A stretch of 64,000 bases of DNA, from the NCBI GenBank assembly GCA_020081605.1, contig JAHREC010000018.1, positions 5,828,001 through 5,892,000 on the forward strand, written 5' to 3'. How positions within the stretch are numbered: position 1 is the first letter of the stretch; each line of letters opens with the position of its first letter. Made by a program: the position numbers and the translations under genes. Of this stretch, positions 47,763 to 60,011 are shown piece after piece. The DNA is from Albifimbria verrucaria (Eukaryota; Ascomycota; Sordariomycetes; Hypocreales; Stachybotryaceae). The notes under the pieces are model-generated. The model was given only the letters and a program-made list of their open reading frames with translations, made no database searches and was not told the DNA's origin.

Positions 47763-50700
47763 TTAAGAGAAGAAGTATTGACTGTCCCGAAGACGTCTGA
47801 CGTCAAAGTCACCCTAGTAAATTGTTAGCTGATGTTACGAGCATTGCGGAATACTGTCGTGGACTGACCTTCTGAGGAATGGCTGGAATGGTCAATGGCA
47901 GCCAGACCGGGAGGGGTTGTGCCTTGCCCGCCTTACTTTGCTTCGTCTTGAGCATGGTGTTCTCAAAAGCAGAGAGCTTCATATCCTCCAAAACCTTCTC
48001 GTTGAGGGAAGCAGGATCGTCGTTTGATTCGAAGCCGCTATCGCTCATCCCGTCCATCTCCTCCTCAAGCACAGCCTTAGCAGCCTTGAGATCTGCCTCT
48101 CCGGCAGGGATCTGACCAAGCGCTGCAATGTCCTTCGTATCCTCGTTGATCATGAGATCTTCCTCGTTTGCAGCCATCTCCTCGTATACCGAAGCGGGTG
48201 TCACGATCTTCTTGGCAGCCTCGAGGTCCCAAGGGTTACCTGAGAGCTTGAGCGACTGGCGCTTATGCTCGAGCAGAAGCTCTTCCTTGCCAGTAAGCTT
48301 GCTGTTTGCGCGCAGCTCCTTGATCTTCTTGCCTACGGGGCTGTTGGGGTCGATGTGCGCTAGGTACACCGAACCCTTGTGACGAGCCTCGAATTCACTA
48401 GCAAGACGACCAACAACATCCTCCTCGTGAATCTGAATGAATGCCTCTCGTAGACATCCGTTCATGACATCGATGTCCGCAGCATGAGTCCAGAAAGAAT
48501 CGTGAACAGCCGCAAAGTCGAGTCCTCGCTCGTTGCATTGCAATGCGGAAAGCAACATGTGGCTAGCGTCGAGGGAGTGAATGAAGTTTGGTGGGAAACC
48601 CTGCAGCTGCTTTCGCCTGTTGACAGGATCTGTCTGGTCTCCAACGGGATACGTGAAGCCCTGCATGCAGGTTCGGATCTCTTTAAGAGAGCTCTTCCTG
48701 TACGGCTGGACAACAGGCATTCGAAGAGGCGTAGTCCAAATCACCGTCGAGCGGAACTGAGGAATTAACTCATCCATGCTAGCCTTGTGAGACCGAGAGC
48801 CCTTCTTGGCTTTTGCCGAGTCTCCAGTCTTGGAGAGTTCGTACTCATTCGCAATCTGCTCAATCTGAGCCGGTGTCAAGGCTCGGCAAACGCGGCCACC
48901 AACCTGGCCCAGCCAATCCTGGATGTCGTGGGCACCTCGGAACATGGTGGCGAGTGCGTTGAAGATGTGCCTGGCAATGTAGGTTGAGAGAAGAATATGC
49001 GGGATTCCACACTCCTTGTGTAGGTTGGGGTAGAGAGCGTCAATCTGCTTGCAGACTTGCTTCTTCGCACCAGCAAAAGTCACACCGTAGACATTTGTCA
49101 TGACTGTCTGCTTAACGACCTTACGGGTGATCTTGCCGTTAAGAATCTTACCGAAGGTATCACCGTCTGCCGCATCCTTGACAATCGCTTCTTTAACCAG
49201 GTTCGCGACCGCAGTGTAGACGTCAGCGGGTCTCTCACCAGGTTCAAGGTTGACCTGCTTAGCACCCCATGTATCTCCACCAAGAGCAGCATAATGCTGA
49301 AGTCCGTTGCAGGTACCATCCTGGTGAACCGGAAGGTTAGAGACGAACTTGGTAGGATCAGGAAGCTCGTGTGCTGCCGCGAGCTCGAAGCAAGCAGAGA
49401 GACACTGCCAAGGATCCTCGGCCTCAAGCCACCATCGGCTACCCTTGAGGGGTTGGCTGCCGACTCCTTAATCTTCTCCAGGTTCTCGTTGGCGAATGCC
49501 TCACGTTCGTCGAAACTGGCCTTGTCCAAACCATAAACGTTAGCGAGGTGGATCTTGAGCCACCTCAGACCTCTTTCGCCGAGCTCCTTTCCTTTGGCGA
49601 ATTTCAGGATAGCGCGGGTGTGGTCAGCTCCCATGTGGTTGAGATAGGTAGGCATGGGATAGGCTCGTCCGCGGTAATCGATGTTGTGGGGAAGTAAATC
49701 GTCTGGTTTCGCAAAGCCCTTGCAATCTCGAGCTGCAAGTTCATGAAGCATCTTTCCGAGTGGAGACCAGACCGTTCGTGTTCAACCAGCTTGACAGCGC
49801 GTGCCCAGGCATGTCGAACGAGCGGATCTGCCGAAGAATCAGGCTCGGGGGTACCTCGAGCTGTGGGTCGAGAGCTGGCAGGTTCGCAACCGCGTCGCCG
49901 GAGTTCCATGCTTCGATCATCACATCCAGGGTCTTCTTGTTGATCTTCCAAGCTGTTTTTCCGAGCACATCCAGACCCTTAAAGACTTGCTTCAAGTCAC
50001 CACGGGCAATGGCAGCGTTGGTGTAGAGCTTCTGTTCCACATCACCTTCTTTCATGCGCACAAGTTTGACCTTACTGTCAAGGAAACCGCCTTCATTGAA
50101 GCGCTTCCAAGGCTTTGGCTCGACAATCATGGGCAAATGCTTGGCAAGGTAATCGCCCATGGGTTCCTTCTTCAGCTTGGATACAAGATGAGGATTCAAA
50201 CAAACTAGGCCGACCTTCTTGCCCTTTCGAGGTTGCTGAACATGAGTGAAAGCTGGCTGGTTTTGGCTGACCATTTCCTTCGTCAACGGGTGTTCGATGG
50301 TAACCTTGATCTTGGCCGTCTCGATGAGAGTCTTTAGCAGAATAGATCCTACTTGGGCACGAAGCTGCATCGACCAAGTCTCCTGCAGGTTGTTATCCAG
50401 GCCATTTTCGACACTTTCTTCGGGGGTAACGATCTTGATGTTGGACCACTTCTTCGTTTCGTGAGTGGCCTTGGGGGCTGGTGAGTTAGCCGCCTCCTTG
50501 TTCAACTCCACCTTGTGTCGTTTTTGTGTCTTCTTTGATGCTGTTCTTTGCTGAAGCTGAAGATCTTCTTGGACCAGGCGGGAGATGCTGCGGATCAACC
50601 TGGTTACTCCGAGTCCTCTATCCGCGCCGTCGGTAGCACCGCCATTGATGACGGATAGGATAGTGACAGCAGCAAGCCTGGAAGGGTCGGCTTGCTGAAG

Positions 50701-52003
50701 AATAGGGCCATAGATGCATCGAGACAGGTCCTGCTCTGTTTTGGCAGTCTTGTTCTCGGACATTTCGACCAGAGAGAACTCTTCCTTCAGCTTTGCCACC
50801 ATGGCCTCGAGCCATTCTCCCAAGTTTTGAGACAAAGAACCTGCACTGAGAGCAGGGTTCAGGCCCATCTGCTGCATTGCCTTGTTCTCGAGTCGCCATT
50901 TGTCAATAGCCGTAGAAATGGTATCCCTCTCCAAACGGACTTGAATTTTTCGGCGTTCAGTTTCTGACAACTTAGAAATGTCTGCTTCTTGAAGTTGAGA
51001 CAAAAAGCTCAAACCAATCTTGAGGGAGGTCAGACCATGGCCTCGCTGCGGGGTCGGAACGAGCTCGGGTACAACCGAAGGGTTGAGGGCGTTTGTCTCA
51101 AGACCGAGCTCGCCATCTGCAAACTCGGCTTCGGCATCCATAAAATCTGTATCGAATTCTTCAGATTCGCCTGCAAAGTTGTAGGTGGGGCAAATGTCTG
51201 TGATGATGGCGAGGTCTTCGTCGCTCAGAATGTCGGCCATGCTGAGAACCTGGAGACCAGCCTCACCAGGGGCCATTCCCATGTATCGCAATACCAGGCG
51301 GTTCAATCGCGCGCCTCGCTCGGAAAGCAATGATGCCTTGAGCATACAAGCGATCGTCTCGGCAGTATGAGGCAGTGCCTGAGCTCGGATCTGAAGCTCA
51401 TACCACTTGTGAAGCAATTCGGCTTGCTGGCGGTCCGGACTCGTACGCAAGATTTGCAGCGAGGCACGCAAGTATCGGTTATGGAGCAGAATGCGTTCCT
51501 CGCCGCTCAAGTGTCCCATCATGTTGAAACAGCTTGAGAACGAGGGCGGCACGATCCATCTTGCCAACTCGTATGCAGGCATCGAACACAGGTAGCAAGT
51601 CTTCGACATCGCCGGGTACGCCATGTGTGCTGACTTTGGTAATTTGTCTCGCGGTGTTGTTTTGCGGAATGATTAGCAACGACGACGGGTCGAAGTGTGA
51701 GTTGTGGACTGGCGGCGGCGACGATTGGAAGGGAGGTAACGACGGAGAGGCGAGGTGACCGTAGGATAGGCCATTGTACTTGTAGTCGTCGACAGCGGTG
51801 GCGAGACTGCGTTCTTGCAGGATGTTGGGACGGGACTCGATGCCTAGGCGTCGTTGAGGCCGGTAGTGCTTGGAGACGACATAGTTGCGCACAAAGGTAG
51901 CAGAAGGCGTTTGAGCGGCCCCGGGGCAGCTAGAGGGCCTCAGCGATCTGAGGGAAGCAATTCGACGAACAGACGCGCCGTTCCTGGCGTGTTGCGAAAG
52001 CAT
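47763..52003 (-). CDS. RPO41: Mitochondrial DNA-directed RNA polymerase
   Basis: A single-subunit, T7-like polymerase that transcribes the mitochondrial genome. ATG 52003 begins an Arg/Ser-rich mitochondrial presequence (the frame further upstream has only TTG). The N-terminal extension holds helical, PPR-like sequence around 51500-51200. Catalytic motifs: DGTCNGLQHYAALGGD (motif A Asp, about 49310), KVVKQTVMTNVYGVTFAGAKK (motif B Lys/Tyr, about 49110-49050; only partly intact in each frame), and AAVHDSFWTHA (motif C Asp, about 48500). A 55-nt intron at 47868-47814 joins PQK to GDFDVRRLRDSQYFFS, the conserved C-terminus, with the stop at 47765-47763. One-base deletions near 51535, 49765, 49440 and 49110 split the frame. 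Length, about 1,390 residues, is normal for filamentous fungi. Confidence 0.95.
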
Positions 52004-52516
52004 CTGGACCAAGCTCCCGCGGAGTAGCCGCGTAGCCGTGAAAAGGAATGTGGTGCACCGGAACGGTCGAGGGAAGGCAGCAGATTATAGCATTTAAGAG
52101 TGAGAGAAAGGAAAGGGAGGGTTAGAAAAAGAAGGATAAGAAAAAACTGCTGAACCCTTGGCTGGCTGGCGGTAGTGTACAATACAATGCAGTGCAGTGC
52201 AGTGCTGCAATGCCAGGTAGGGAGGGAGGGAACGATAGAGAGATAGAGAGACGCCTGAGAAGAGCTCTGAAATTTTTCGCCGCCGAATTCCACCTTGGTC
52301 TCCACCTCGCATGCAAAATTGCCATCTCAGGAGGGTCACGTGCACAGACCGTGGCCTGCCTTGCTCCTTTGGGACGCTGCTCCACATTGTCCCGAAATTC
52401 AGAGGATTCGGTGGAGCTTCTATCGCTTCTAGCTCTGGCCCTGCAAACCAAAGAAAACTTGTCTTCGCGATGGACCACTCATCCCAGCAGCGACATCTTC
52501 CCATCGACTGCTAACA
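52004..52516. promoter_or_regulatory. Bidirectional promoter, RPO41 / ATP25
   Basis: This 513 bp lies between the start codons of two nuclear genes for mitochondrial gene expression. It contains the TGCAG repeat at 52181-52201 and purine-rich tracts at 52215-52250. Shared control is inferred from the arrangement. Confidence 0.65.
52181..52201. repeat. TGCAG short tandem repeat
   Basis: About three to four copies of TGCAG lie in the middle of the RPO41/ATP25 promoter (ATGCAGTGCAGTGCAGTGCTGC region). Confidence 0.8.
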
Positions 52517-54432
52517 ATGATTGCACGACCTACCGTCACGGCTCTCGGCTGCCGCAGCTGTAGAGGGGCCCTCCTCCGTGCTGTAGTAGCCGCTCCAGCA
52601 CCGAGATATAGAAATTTGCATCTCCAGTTTGATAGCCCTGCACGAACTACAGCTGTCGTTTCTCGAAGAGCATTCTCGACTGATCGCCCTGCTACCGACC
52701 CTATTGCCGCAAACGAGTCGTCCAAGACCTCACCCAAAGATGACCTTGAGGCTATAGAGAACGAAGTCCTCGCGGATACGCCCTGGTTCCTGGAGGTTGA
52801 CCCCGAGACATGTGCCCGTCGACCACAAGGTCGAGCTGCCCACGATCCCCGAAGATGCTCCCGCGATGCTCGAGCCGATGCTAAAATACATCTACGAGGA
52901 TATGGGTCTCGATGATCTGGCCTTGCTTGACCTCCGCGAACTTGATCCATCCGCGGCATTGGGTCCCAACCTGATCATGCTTTTTGGTACGGCCCGTAGC
53001 GAGAGGCACTTGCATGTCTCTTCCGGCCGCTTCGTACGATGGCTCCGAAAGAATCATAAGGTCAGCGCCAAAGCCGACGGCCTAATTGGCCCCGGTGAGC
53101 TCAAGACGAAGCTGCGACGGCTGAGGAAGAAGGCCAAGCTCATGGGAACCAACACCGCCATGGTTCCCGGAGGCGACAATGGCATCTCGACTGGCTGGAT
53201 CTGCGTCAATTTTTCGACCGACGGCAATGACGCTGGTGAAGCTGTGAGCTTTGATGAAAGTGGCCGTTTCTCTGGCTTCGGCACAGCTGCGACCGGAACA
53301 ACAATCGTGGTCCAGTGCATGACTGAGGCGAGGCGAGGCGAGCTTGACTTGGAGAGTCTTTGGCAAAGCGTGCTTAGAAAGAGCTTGGAGCAGGCAAGGA
53401 AGATTAACGGAGAGGCTGCGGCCAACAGATCTGAGTTGGATGCGCTGGTTGCCAAAAGGGTCCAGCTCCCCAAAAGTAGTTTCGCTGCTACGCAGTGGCA
53501 AGCCATGAAGGCCGCCTCGCAATTACATCGCGGCTTCTCCACGATGGCACGTCGACTACAGACATCGCCCAACCCCTCGTACGACGCGGCAAGCGCCCTA
53601 CCAACCAAGCTGAGAACAGCGAACTCGACCCAGGCGCGGCAGAAACAACCGCCCAAGACGCTGAACCCCGTACACTTGATCTGGAGCAGTGGCGGTTACA
53701 GCTAGAGAAAATACAGGTAGCTGGCCTGTCCATACGCGAAGAAATACTCCTGACCTTGTCTCAGCTTTAATTCGCGCCCCGTCAGATGGGGACACCGCCG
53801 CGCAACGCCTAGAACTCCTCGATGGGCTGCTGCTGACTGCACAAGAACGAGGCATGAACGTTTACTCCAGGGACATGTTGGTCGCCATGATAGCGGCCAT
53901 GGTTACATCTCCCGACTATGGAACAGAACTGCTGAGAGCCCAGGAAAACTTGGAGCTTCTCCTCAGAGAGATGGATACTCCGCTAGAACCCAATCAGGTT
54001 CTCCAGCTGATGATGGCATACGCGCAACGGATGGACTGGGACAGGTTCTGGGACGTCTTCCGATCACCAACCCGCTTCTGCCAACGACGCTCTCCCGAGC
54101 AGTATGTCCTAGCCTACCGCGTCATGACCGCCACCGGAGATGTGCAAATGTGTACCGACGCACTGCGCTGGGTCTACCCTGAAATGGTCCGGGAAGACCC
54201 GCCTATCTGGCCCACCGGTGATGTTTACGAATCTCTCAAGGCGTGTATTCGCGTTGCGGATCCCGCTGTCGAGGATATGCTGAGATCTCCTCCGCCAGAC
54301 GAGAAGGACGGCGTGTTTGGAGCGCGCAGATGGAGAATGCGTGAGTTCCTCAAGATGCTTCGTGAGGTGGAGCAGCTGCACAGCGAGGCTATTGCGGTGG
54401 AAGCGCGGGCGGCGAGAGAGCGTATCATGTAA
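52517..54432 (+). CDS. ATP25: ATPase synthesis protein 25, mitochondrial
   Basis: In yeast, Atp25 is cleaved into an N-terminal part related to ribosome-silencing factor RsfS and a C-terminal part that stabilises ATP9 (OLI1) mRNA. ATG 52517 opens an Arg-rich presequence. After ENEVLADTPWFLEVDPPRHVP the RsfS-like domain runs through LDLRELDPSAALGPNLIMLF, GTARSERHLHVSSGRFVRWL and the GWICVNFSTDG block. The C-terminal half (LVSALIRAPSDGDTAAQRL; EPNQVLQLMMAYAQRMDWDRF; QYVLAYRVMTATGDV) is helical and PPR-like. One-base deletions lie near 52805, 53590 and 53720; the stop is at 54430-54432. It is divergent from RPO41. Confidence 0.9.
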
Positions 54433-54834
54433 ATGGATGTGTACGATGGCTACATTGGGTTGTTTATATAGGTGTGCCGTGAACGGCAGATATCTTGTTT
54501 CTTCTGTACGATAGCCTGGTGATAGATACCGGCGGTGTATTATTGCGATGCGTTCGCATGTAACATAAACTCTACATATCAATGGTCATAAAATGCATCT
54601 ACATGGGTTCTTTCTTAATTGCTTTGGGGTTTATCTTTTACTATGAATGCTGGACTCCGGACTCTATGGCTGTGTCATGGTCGTCTCATCTGTAGACCTG
54701 TTGCGCCAGTACACAATGTTGCAATACTTGCTCATTATTCGTGGTCGAAAGCTCAATTATAATACTTCAGCCCTTTAACCACGTCCTATTTCTTATATGG
54801 TATTTCGCAGCCAGCCTCGCCAACCCACACCGAT
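54433..54834. other. Convergent 3' region, ATP25 / PPX1
   Basis: This 402-base AT-rich stretch lies between facing stop codons. No gene was seen. Confidence 0.6.
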
Positions 54835-56068
54835 CTACGCCTTAGCCTTGATCTTCTTCATCGCCTCCCGCAGCAGCGGCGCAACTTGCTTCCGACTCGA
54901 CGCTAGATCTCCCTGCTGCCACGTCTTCCGCCTGCCCTCCTTGCCGTCGTCCAGCTCGCCCCGCGCCACGTCTTTAGCTGCAGGCCATCTGCGATGTCGA
55001 TGAAGCGCTCCAGTGCCGCGGCGCCAGCGTCCGACATGCCCCAAACGAGGAGCTCTCGTTGGAACTGGCCGTTCGGGTGGGCCGTGGTCATAACGCTGGC
55101 GATATCAAGGTTCTTCTCGGTTGCCCATTTCGATAACTCATCGACAAAGTGTCTGCGCCGTTGGCTTTGGATACCATGTACTCGAATGTCTGGGGACGGA
55201 GCTGACGCCGAGTAGAATGCCAGCTTCAGTCCATTCCTTGTAGTCCTTGCGGAAGATGTCACGGAAGCTGAGCTGCGAAATATCTTCCTGTACAGCGGAG
55301 ATTTCCTTGAAGAAAGCGTCGCGCTGGAAAGACTTGTCCTGGATCTTGCCGTCGAGGTAGGCCGCAGCCTGGGTATCGCTATCCTTGACTTTATTGGTAG
55401 CAGTGAAGTTGACAGTATCAATAAGAACCGGCGCAAAAGCAATCTTGGCAAGACTGTCCAGTTGCGCAGCGTCTTCGCTGTCCTTGTCAGTTTCACTAAT
55501 GAGCGCATCCCAAGCAGCCTTGCTTTCCTGGACGACAAGACTCATGCAGCTCCCGCAGGGTTCGATAACGCGCGGTTGAGCATCTTTCGCGACGGAGCCC
55601 TCATCTACATGGTGATCGACACAACCGATGACCTGATTTGAGAACTGAGCGAGCTGTCCTGTCAGAGAGTTATGATCCACGAGCAGCCAGCGAGTCTCTT
55701 CTGGCTTTAAGTCAGGTAGCTCTGACAAGGTGATGAGATCAGAAGGACTCAAGCCCGCATGCTTCAGCACCGCTGCCATCTCCGTGCGTAAAGCCATGTC
55801 CGCCCTAGGGATGTTTGACAGGGAATATGCAGGTTCCGGGGCGGAGTGTGAGAGCGGATGTAAGCCAGGACCAGGGCGGAGCAGAGAGAGTCAAGATCTG
55901 GAAGGAGTCAGGGTGCGGTTCTGTGGCATCGTCTGAGAAGAGATGGTAGGTACCTGCGGCTTCATTGCCGACGACAAAGGTGAGAGGCGCGGCTCGTTGC
56001 GCAGCAGACACCGTCAAGGCACTCCTCGCGGAGGCCAAGAAGGTCTTGAGCGAGAGGGAGCGTGACAT
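54835..56068 (-). CDS. PPX1: Exopolyphosphatase, DHH family
   Basis: Releases phosphate from inorganic polyphosphate chains; a DHH/DHHA2 metal-dependent phosphoesterase like yeast Ppx1. ATG 56068. An intron of about 60 nt (GTAGGT..TTCCAG, near 55956-55897) splits the first metal motif, which reads FVVGNEAADLDSLCSALVLAY when joined. Next come RWLLVDHNSLTG, the signature GCVDHHVDEG (about 55625), EPCGSCMSLV and LIDTVNFT, then a DHHA2 domain ending AMKKIKAKA. One-base losses near 55830 (a C run) and two or three between 55190 and 54940 break the C-terminal half. Assignment rests on the three Asp/His motifs. Confidence 0.92.
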
Positions 56069-56950
56069 GCTGACGGAGGTCTCGACCGGAACCCCTCAAG
56101 CAAAGAAGAAATAAAGCAACAGAGACTAAGACGCAGCGACAGTAAAAGAACCACACGCAAATAAATCCCACGCGCAGATAAAATCGTATCGTCGCTGTAA
56201 ACGTAACGCAACTGCTCAAAGTCAACAAACCGCTTAGAGTCAGGTTGTTGAGCCGAATGATGAACGTCGTCGTCCAGAAATCTGAAAATGGCTAAAGCGC
56301 GACAGTTAGTGCGTTGGTTACATTCCAGTGACGACAGCGGCTCGCTCTGGGCCCTGCCAAGGCCAGTGGGTGGGTAGCAATACGATACAGTAGGGTCCGC
56401 GAGGGAGCATCGATGAGTGAGGATAAGAAGGGATAAAACCTTGGGTTTACAGTCATATAAATTTATGCATGTTTAAAATAAGTATATTGGTACTCCCTTG
56501 TTCTCAATATTAATTCTTTTCCTTTTTATTCCTCTTTTCTGACTTTTCACAAAGCATCTTCACTGCAGCCGTCCTCTCACTTGCAAAGGGTTCACTTCAC
56601 GCTTTTTACCCAGTTCCAGGCCGCTGGAGCCAAAACGGGGCCCCTGCTCGATTTGGAATAAGCCTAAAAGGACCAACCACGGCGCTCGCTCGGGACGCCC
56701 CACCTGGTTCCGTTGTCGGAAACCCTTGGAGGGGCGGCCCTCGTGTCCTCGGTACGCCCTTGGGCTCCGTCCTTGCCTCCGTCTCTCCCGCCTTATCTGT
56801 CCGGGATCGTGTTCCGTGTAACCAAGACTTCTTTACACTTCCCTTGCGCAATTACAGACTATCATTAGACGTATATATCGTTAATCTCGATATACATAGC
56901 CCTTTCCTCTTCAACAGACACTCCCACCGCCACCGCATCAGCTATCCATC
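56069..56950. promoter_or_regulatory. Divergent promoter, PPX1 / amidotransferase
   Basis: This 882 bp lies between divergent starts, with an AT-rich segment at 56440-56530 and pyrimidine-rich leader sequence before 56951. No supported gene. Confidence 0.55.
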
Positions 56951-57772
56951 ATGGGCTCCGCGTCTCAACCCCTCCGTCTCGCCATCCTCGAGACCGACAC
57001 CCCTCAGCCCAAAACCCACGAGAGGTTCGGTGGTTACGCAGGCGTCTTCACTGCCCTCCTCACTGCGTCTGCCGGCGGCCCCGACGCCCTGCGCTCACAA
57101 CTCTCCATCACTGCCCACGACGTCGTCCACGACCCCAATCTTATCCCGACCTCGACTCCGTCGACGCCCTGCTGCTCACCGGCTCCAAGCATACTGCCTA
57201 CCACGATGAACAGTGGATCAAGGACCTCGTCGAGTATACGCGGAAGGCCATAGAGGGCGGTCGTGTGAGGGTTCTGGGTATCTGCTTTGGTCACCAGATC
57301 GTGGGCCGGGCTATGGGCGCCCACGTCGCCAGGAACCCCCACGGCTGGGAGGTTGCCGTGACCAAGTTCAACCTGACCCCCAAGGGTAAGGAGGTATTGG
57401 GCCTTGGAGACGACAAAGAACAAGTGGTAAGCCCCTCAGCCTCCCCACTCCATCGTACCTTTTGTTCTAACACCACATCTAGTCCATCCAGCAGATGCAC
57501 GCCGACGCCGTCCTCACTGTCCCCGAAGGCGCCGAGCTCCTTGGATCCAATGATTCCTGCGCCATCCAAGGCCTCTACTCCCCGGCCGCTACCTCACCGT
57601 CCAGGGCCACCCTGAATTCACAGACGAGATCATCACCGAGATCTTGACCAACCGCCACAAGGTCGGCATCTTCCCCGACGACGTCTTCGAAGAAGCCATT
57701 GCCCGCGCACCCATCCACCACGACGGCATCGCCATCGGCAAGGCCTTCCTCAAGTTCTTGCACGAGGGTTAA
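56951..57772 (+). CDS. Class-I glutamine amidotransferase domain protein
   Basis: A stand-alone class-I GATase of the GMP-synthase-like group (yeast YLR126C type), cytosolic, with an unknown acceptor. ATG 56951. Blocks: LRLAILETDTPQPKTHERFG, LDSVDALLLTGSKHTAYHD, EYTRKAIEGG, the nucleophile Cys in GICFGHQIVGRAMG (about 57280) and the His/Glu pair in VQGHPEFTDEI (about 57600). An intron at 57427-57482 (56 nt) joins KEQV to SIQQMHADAV. One-base deletions in C runs lie near 57155 and 57578. The end is KAFLKFLHEG, stop 57770-57772. All three catalytic residues are present, so it should be active as a hydrolase. Confidence 0.88.
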
Positions 57773-58187
57773 AGCGACTGCATGATTCCCTCAAACACAA
57801 TGATATCCAAGCAGCGTATCTGTACTACGATACACTGTAACATATACAACCATATATAAGCTTATTACGAATACTGCATTGGCTATTTGCACATGATTTA
57901 CGGCATTTTCATTTAGCAATTACAATTAGATCTGGGGTTACAAAGATTATGCAATATTATTTGGTTTATTGCTACTTCCGGAGCGGTGTCGCCTGCTCTT
58001 CTACCTGTGATGCCAAATGTCATGACTTGAAAAGGAAAACGCCTGTGATGCTGTCGTGATGCTCCGCCCCGTGATGCTTCCTCCATGCGCCCATCAAATC
58101 ATTGGGTATCATATCATAAAATACGCCCACCTTGCCCATATGCGTGAAAACCAGTCCCTGTATCCGACCTTATTCCTGTATTGATCA
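57773..58187. other. Convergent 3' region, amidotransferase / receptor
   Basis: 415 bases, AT-rich at 57830-57970. Probably 3' UTRs only. Confidence 0.6.
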
Positions 58188-60011
58188 TCAAGTGGCCCTT
58201 TCCATCAGTTCGTTCAAATCCTCCATATCGTCCACCGAATCTTGCAAGTGCTCCCACCAGTCCCTCGCCGTGTTAGGGCGGCTGAAAGACTGCATTCGCC
58301 GCTCGGCAAGCTCCTCGTCTCTTCGTCTCCTGGCGATGCGCCCGTCCACAAGCATCTCCTCCCGCGTCCGGCCCACGTTTGGGTTAACGCCTTCCTGTTG
58401 ATTATATCTGCTCCATAGCCCATGGTGGTATCCGCGCGGTCGTCTTTTCGCGTGTCTCCAGGGCTTCTCCTTCACCGAAAAAATTAGTGCATTGGCCGCT
58501 CCCTGGGCGCACAGGCTGAGCAGGCTGATCATGGCCAGTACAGTGGGAGACCCATTGTGGTCTTCTCCTTTGATGTGTGACACAAACGGTACCAGCCACA
58601 CAGCCAGATAAACAAGCGGGTAAATAAAAGTTGCCGGAGCTGTCGCCGGATTTTGGCCCGCGTCTCGACCATCCCCATAGAATCGAGCAACGGCGGGGTA
58701 AAATTGTGCTGGATGAGGACACGGAGCTCCGCGGTCCGTGCCGTAGCATGGCAAATATATTTGGCAATGAAGACGATCGAGACTGCCTTGAGGATTGTGC
58801 GAAGGACCGGTGCCAGAAGCTGCGTTCTGGTCTTGGGATATGTGCAGTCGTGGCTGCTGAGAGAGATGATGCGGGTGACGGCTCGGCTTCCCTGATGAGC
58901 GTGAGGGTGGTAATTTGACCATCTCCGCATCGTTAGTATTCGTTGGCTGGCTTAAAGGATCCAAAGGAGTATCGATTGTCTCGGCATGGAATGCGGAAGC
59001 ACGGGGATGGCTGAAGTTGGGCATTTTCCATGTTACACCGTGTTCCGAAATGTCTTCGGCGTCCCTATCCTCCCATAATGTGCCGTGTAACCATCTTCTT
59101 TCGGGCGCATACGCCGAGCCTATCGTGGAGACTGAATCTTGGCGTCCAAGTAGCACAAGGGCAGACGCTTCGGATGACGGCGTTGACGGAAGAAGCCCAT
59201 GATAAGCAATTGGTGGCGTGGACGGGACTGAGCCAGTGCGTTTTCTCAGCTTCCGCCTACCCACGGGCACAAAATTCGCACCCCAGTCTTACTCACTGCC
59301 CCAAACTTATTCATCAACCCTGTCACGTAAATATAAATATATCCGTAGGCCACAAGGATGGATGCGAAAATGGCGTAGCGAGGCGCCCAGCTCAGCGCTC
59401 GTCGGGACCAGCCTGGCCTGGTCGGTAGGTAGCAAAACTCGCCCGAGTTGACAAAAGCTGGCTTGTTGATGAATGCGAGCAACGTGAGGAACAGCGGCGT
59501 GATGAGGAAACCTGCGTATGCGTATCGGCGGTAGGGGTAAAGGCCGCTGCCACCGCGGAAGATGTACAGCCCTGTGTGCAAGGCGATAAGCAGGACTGCG
59601 ACGTCAGAGGCTTCGATGCCGAGCGTCAGGAAGAAACCACTGGTTTGACAGAACGCCGATGAAGATTTTACGGGTCCGTGGATCATTTCGTAGATGGGGA
59701 AAATAGTGAGCCAAAGAGCTTTCGTCATGTCGCTTTGGATCAACAGCATGATGAGGCTAGAGCGCGTGTTAGCGACGTGACGTCCCGTGCAGACAAGGAG
59801 AAGAGAGCAGCCCATACTCATGTCGAAAACTCCTCTTCATCCGTATGAACCAGAGAAGACTTAGGATAGCCGATGCGACGCTAATACCGGCGACGACGAT
59901 GGAGGCGATTTTGAGACCGTGGATATGCGCAGAGTCGAGCCTGTGTAAGTCGGCCCCTCCATGATGCTCGCCAAGCCCGACAGGGGACGTAGACACCACC
60001 ATCGTCACCAT
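58188..60011 (-). CDS. Git3/Gpr1-type G-protein-coupled receptor
   Basis: A plasma-membrane seven-TM receptor of the fungal carbon/amino-acid sensing (Git3/Gpr1) family, expected to act through a G-alpha to cAMP-PKA. First ATG is 60011; the frame upstream has only TTG. TM1 is in ASIVVAGISVASAILSLLWF. An intron at about 59819-59760 (GTATGG..CTCTAG) joins FRHD to LIMLLIQSD. Then come KALWLTIFPIYEM, CQTSGFFLTLGIEASDVAV, HTGLYIF, YRRYAYAGFLITPLFL and YAIFASILVAYGYIYIY. A long third intracellular loop (about 59270-58720) precedes the C-terminal pair FIYPLVYLAVWLVPFVSH and LSLCAQGAANALIFSV. One-base deletions lie near 59290, 58800 and 58620. Family is clear; ligand unknown. Confidence 0.82.
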
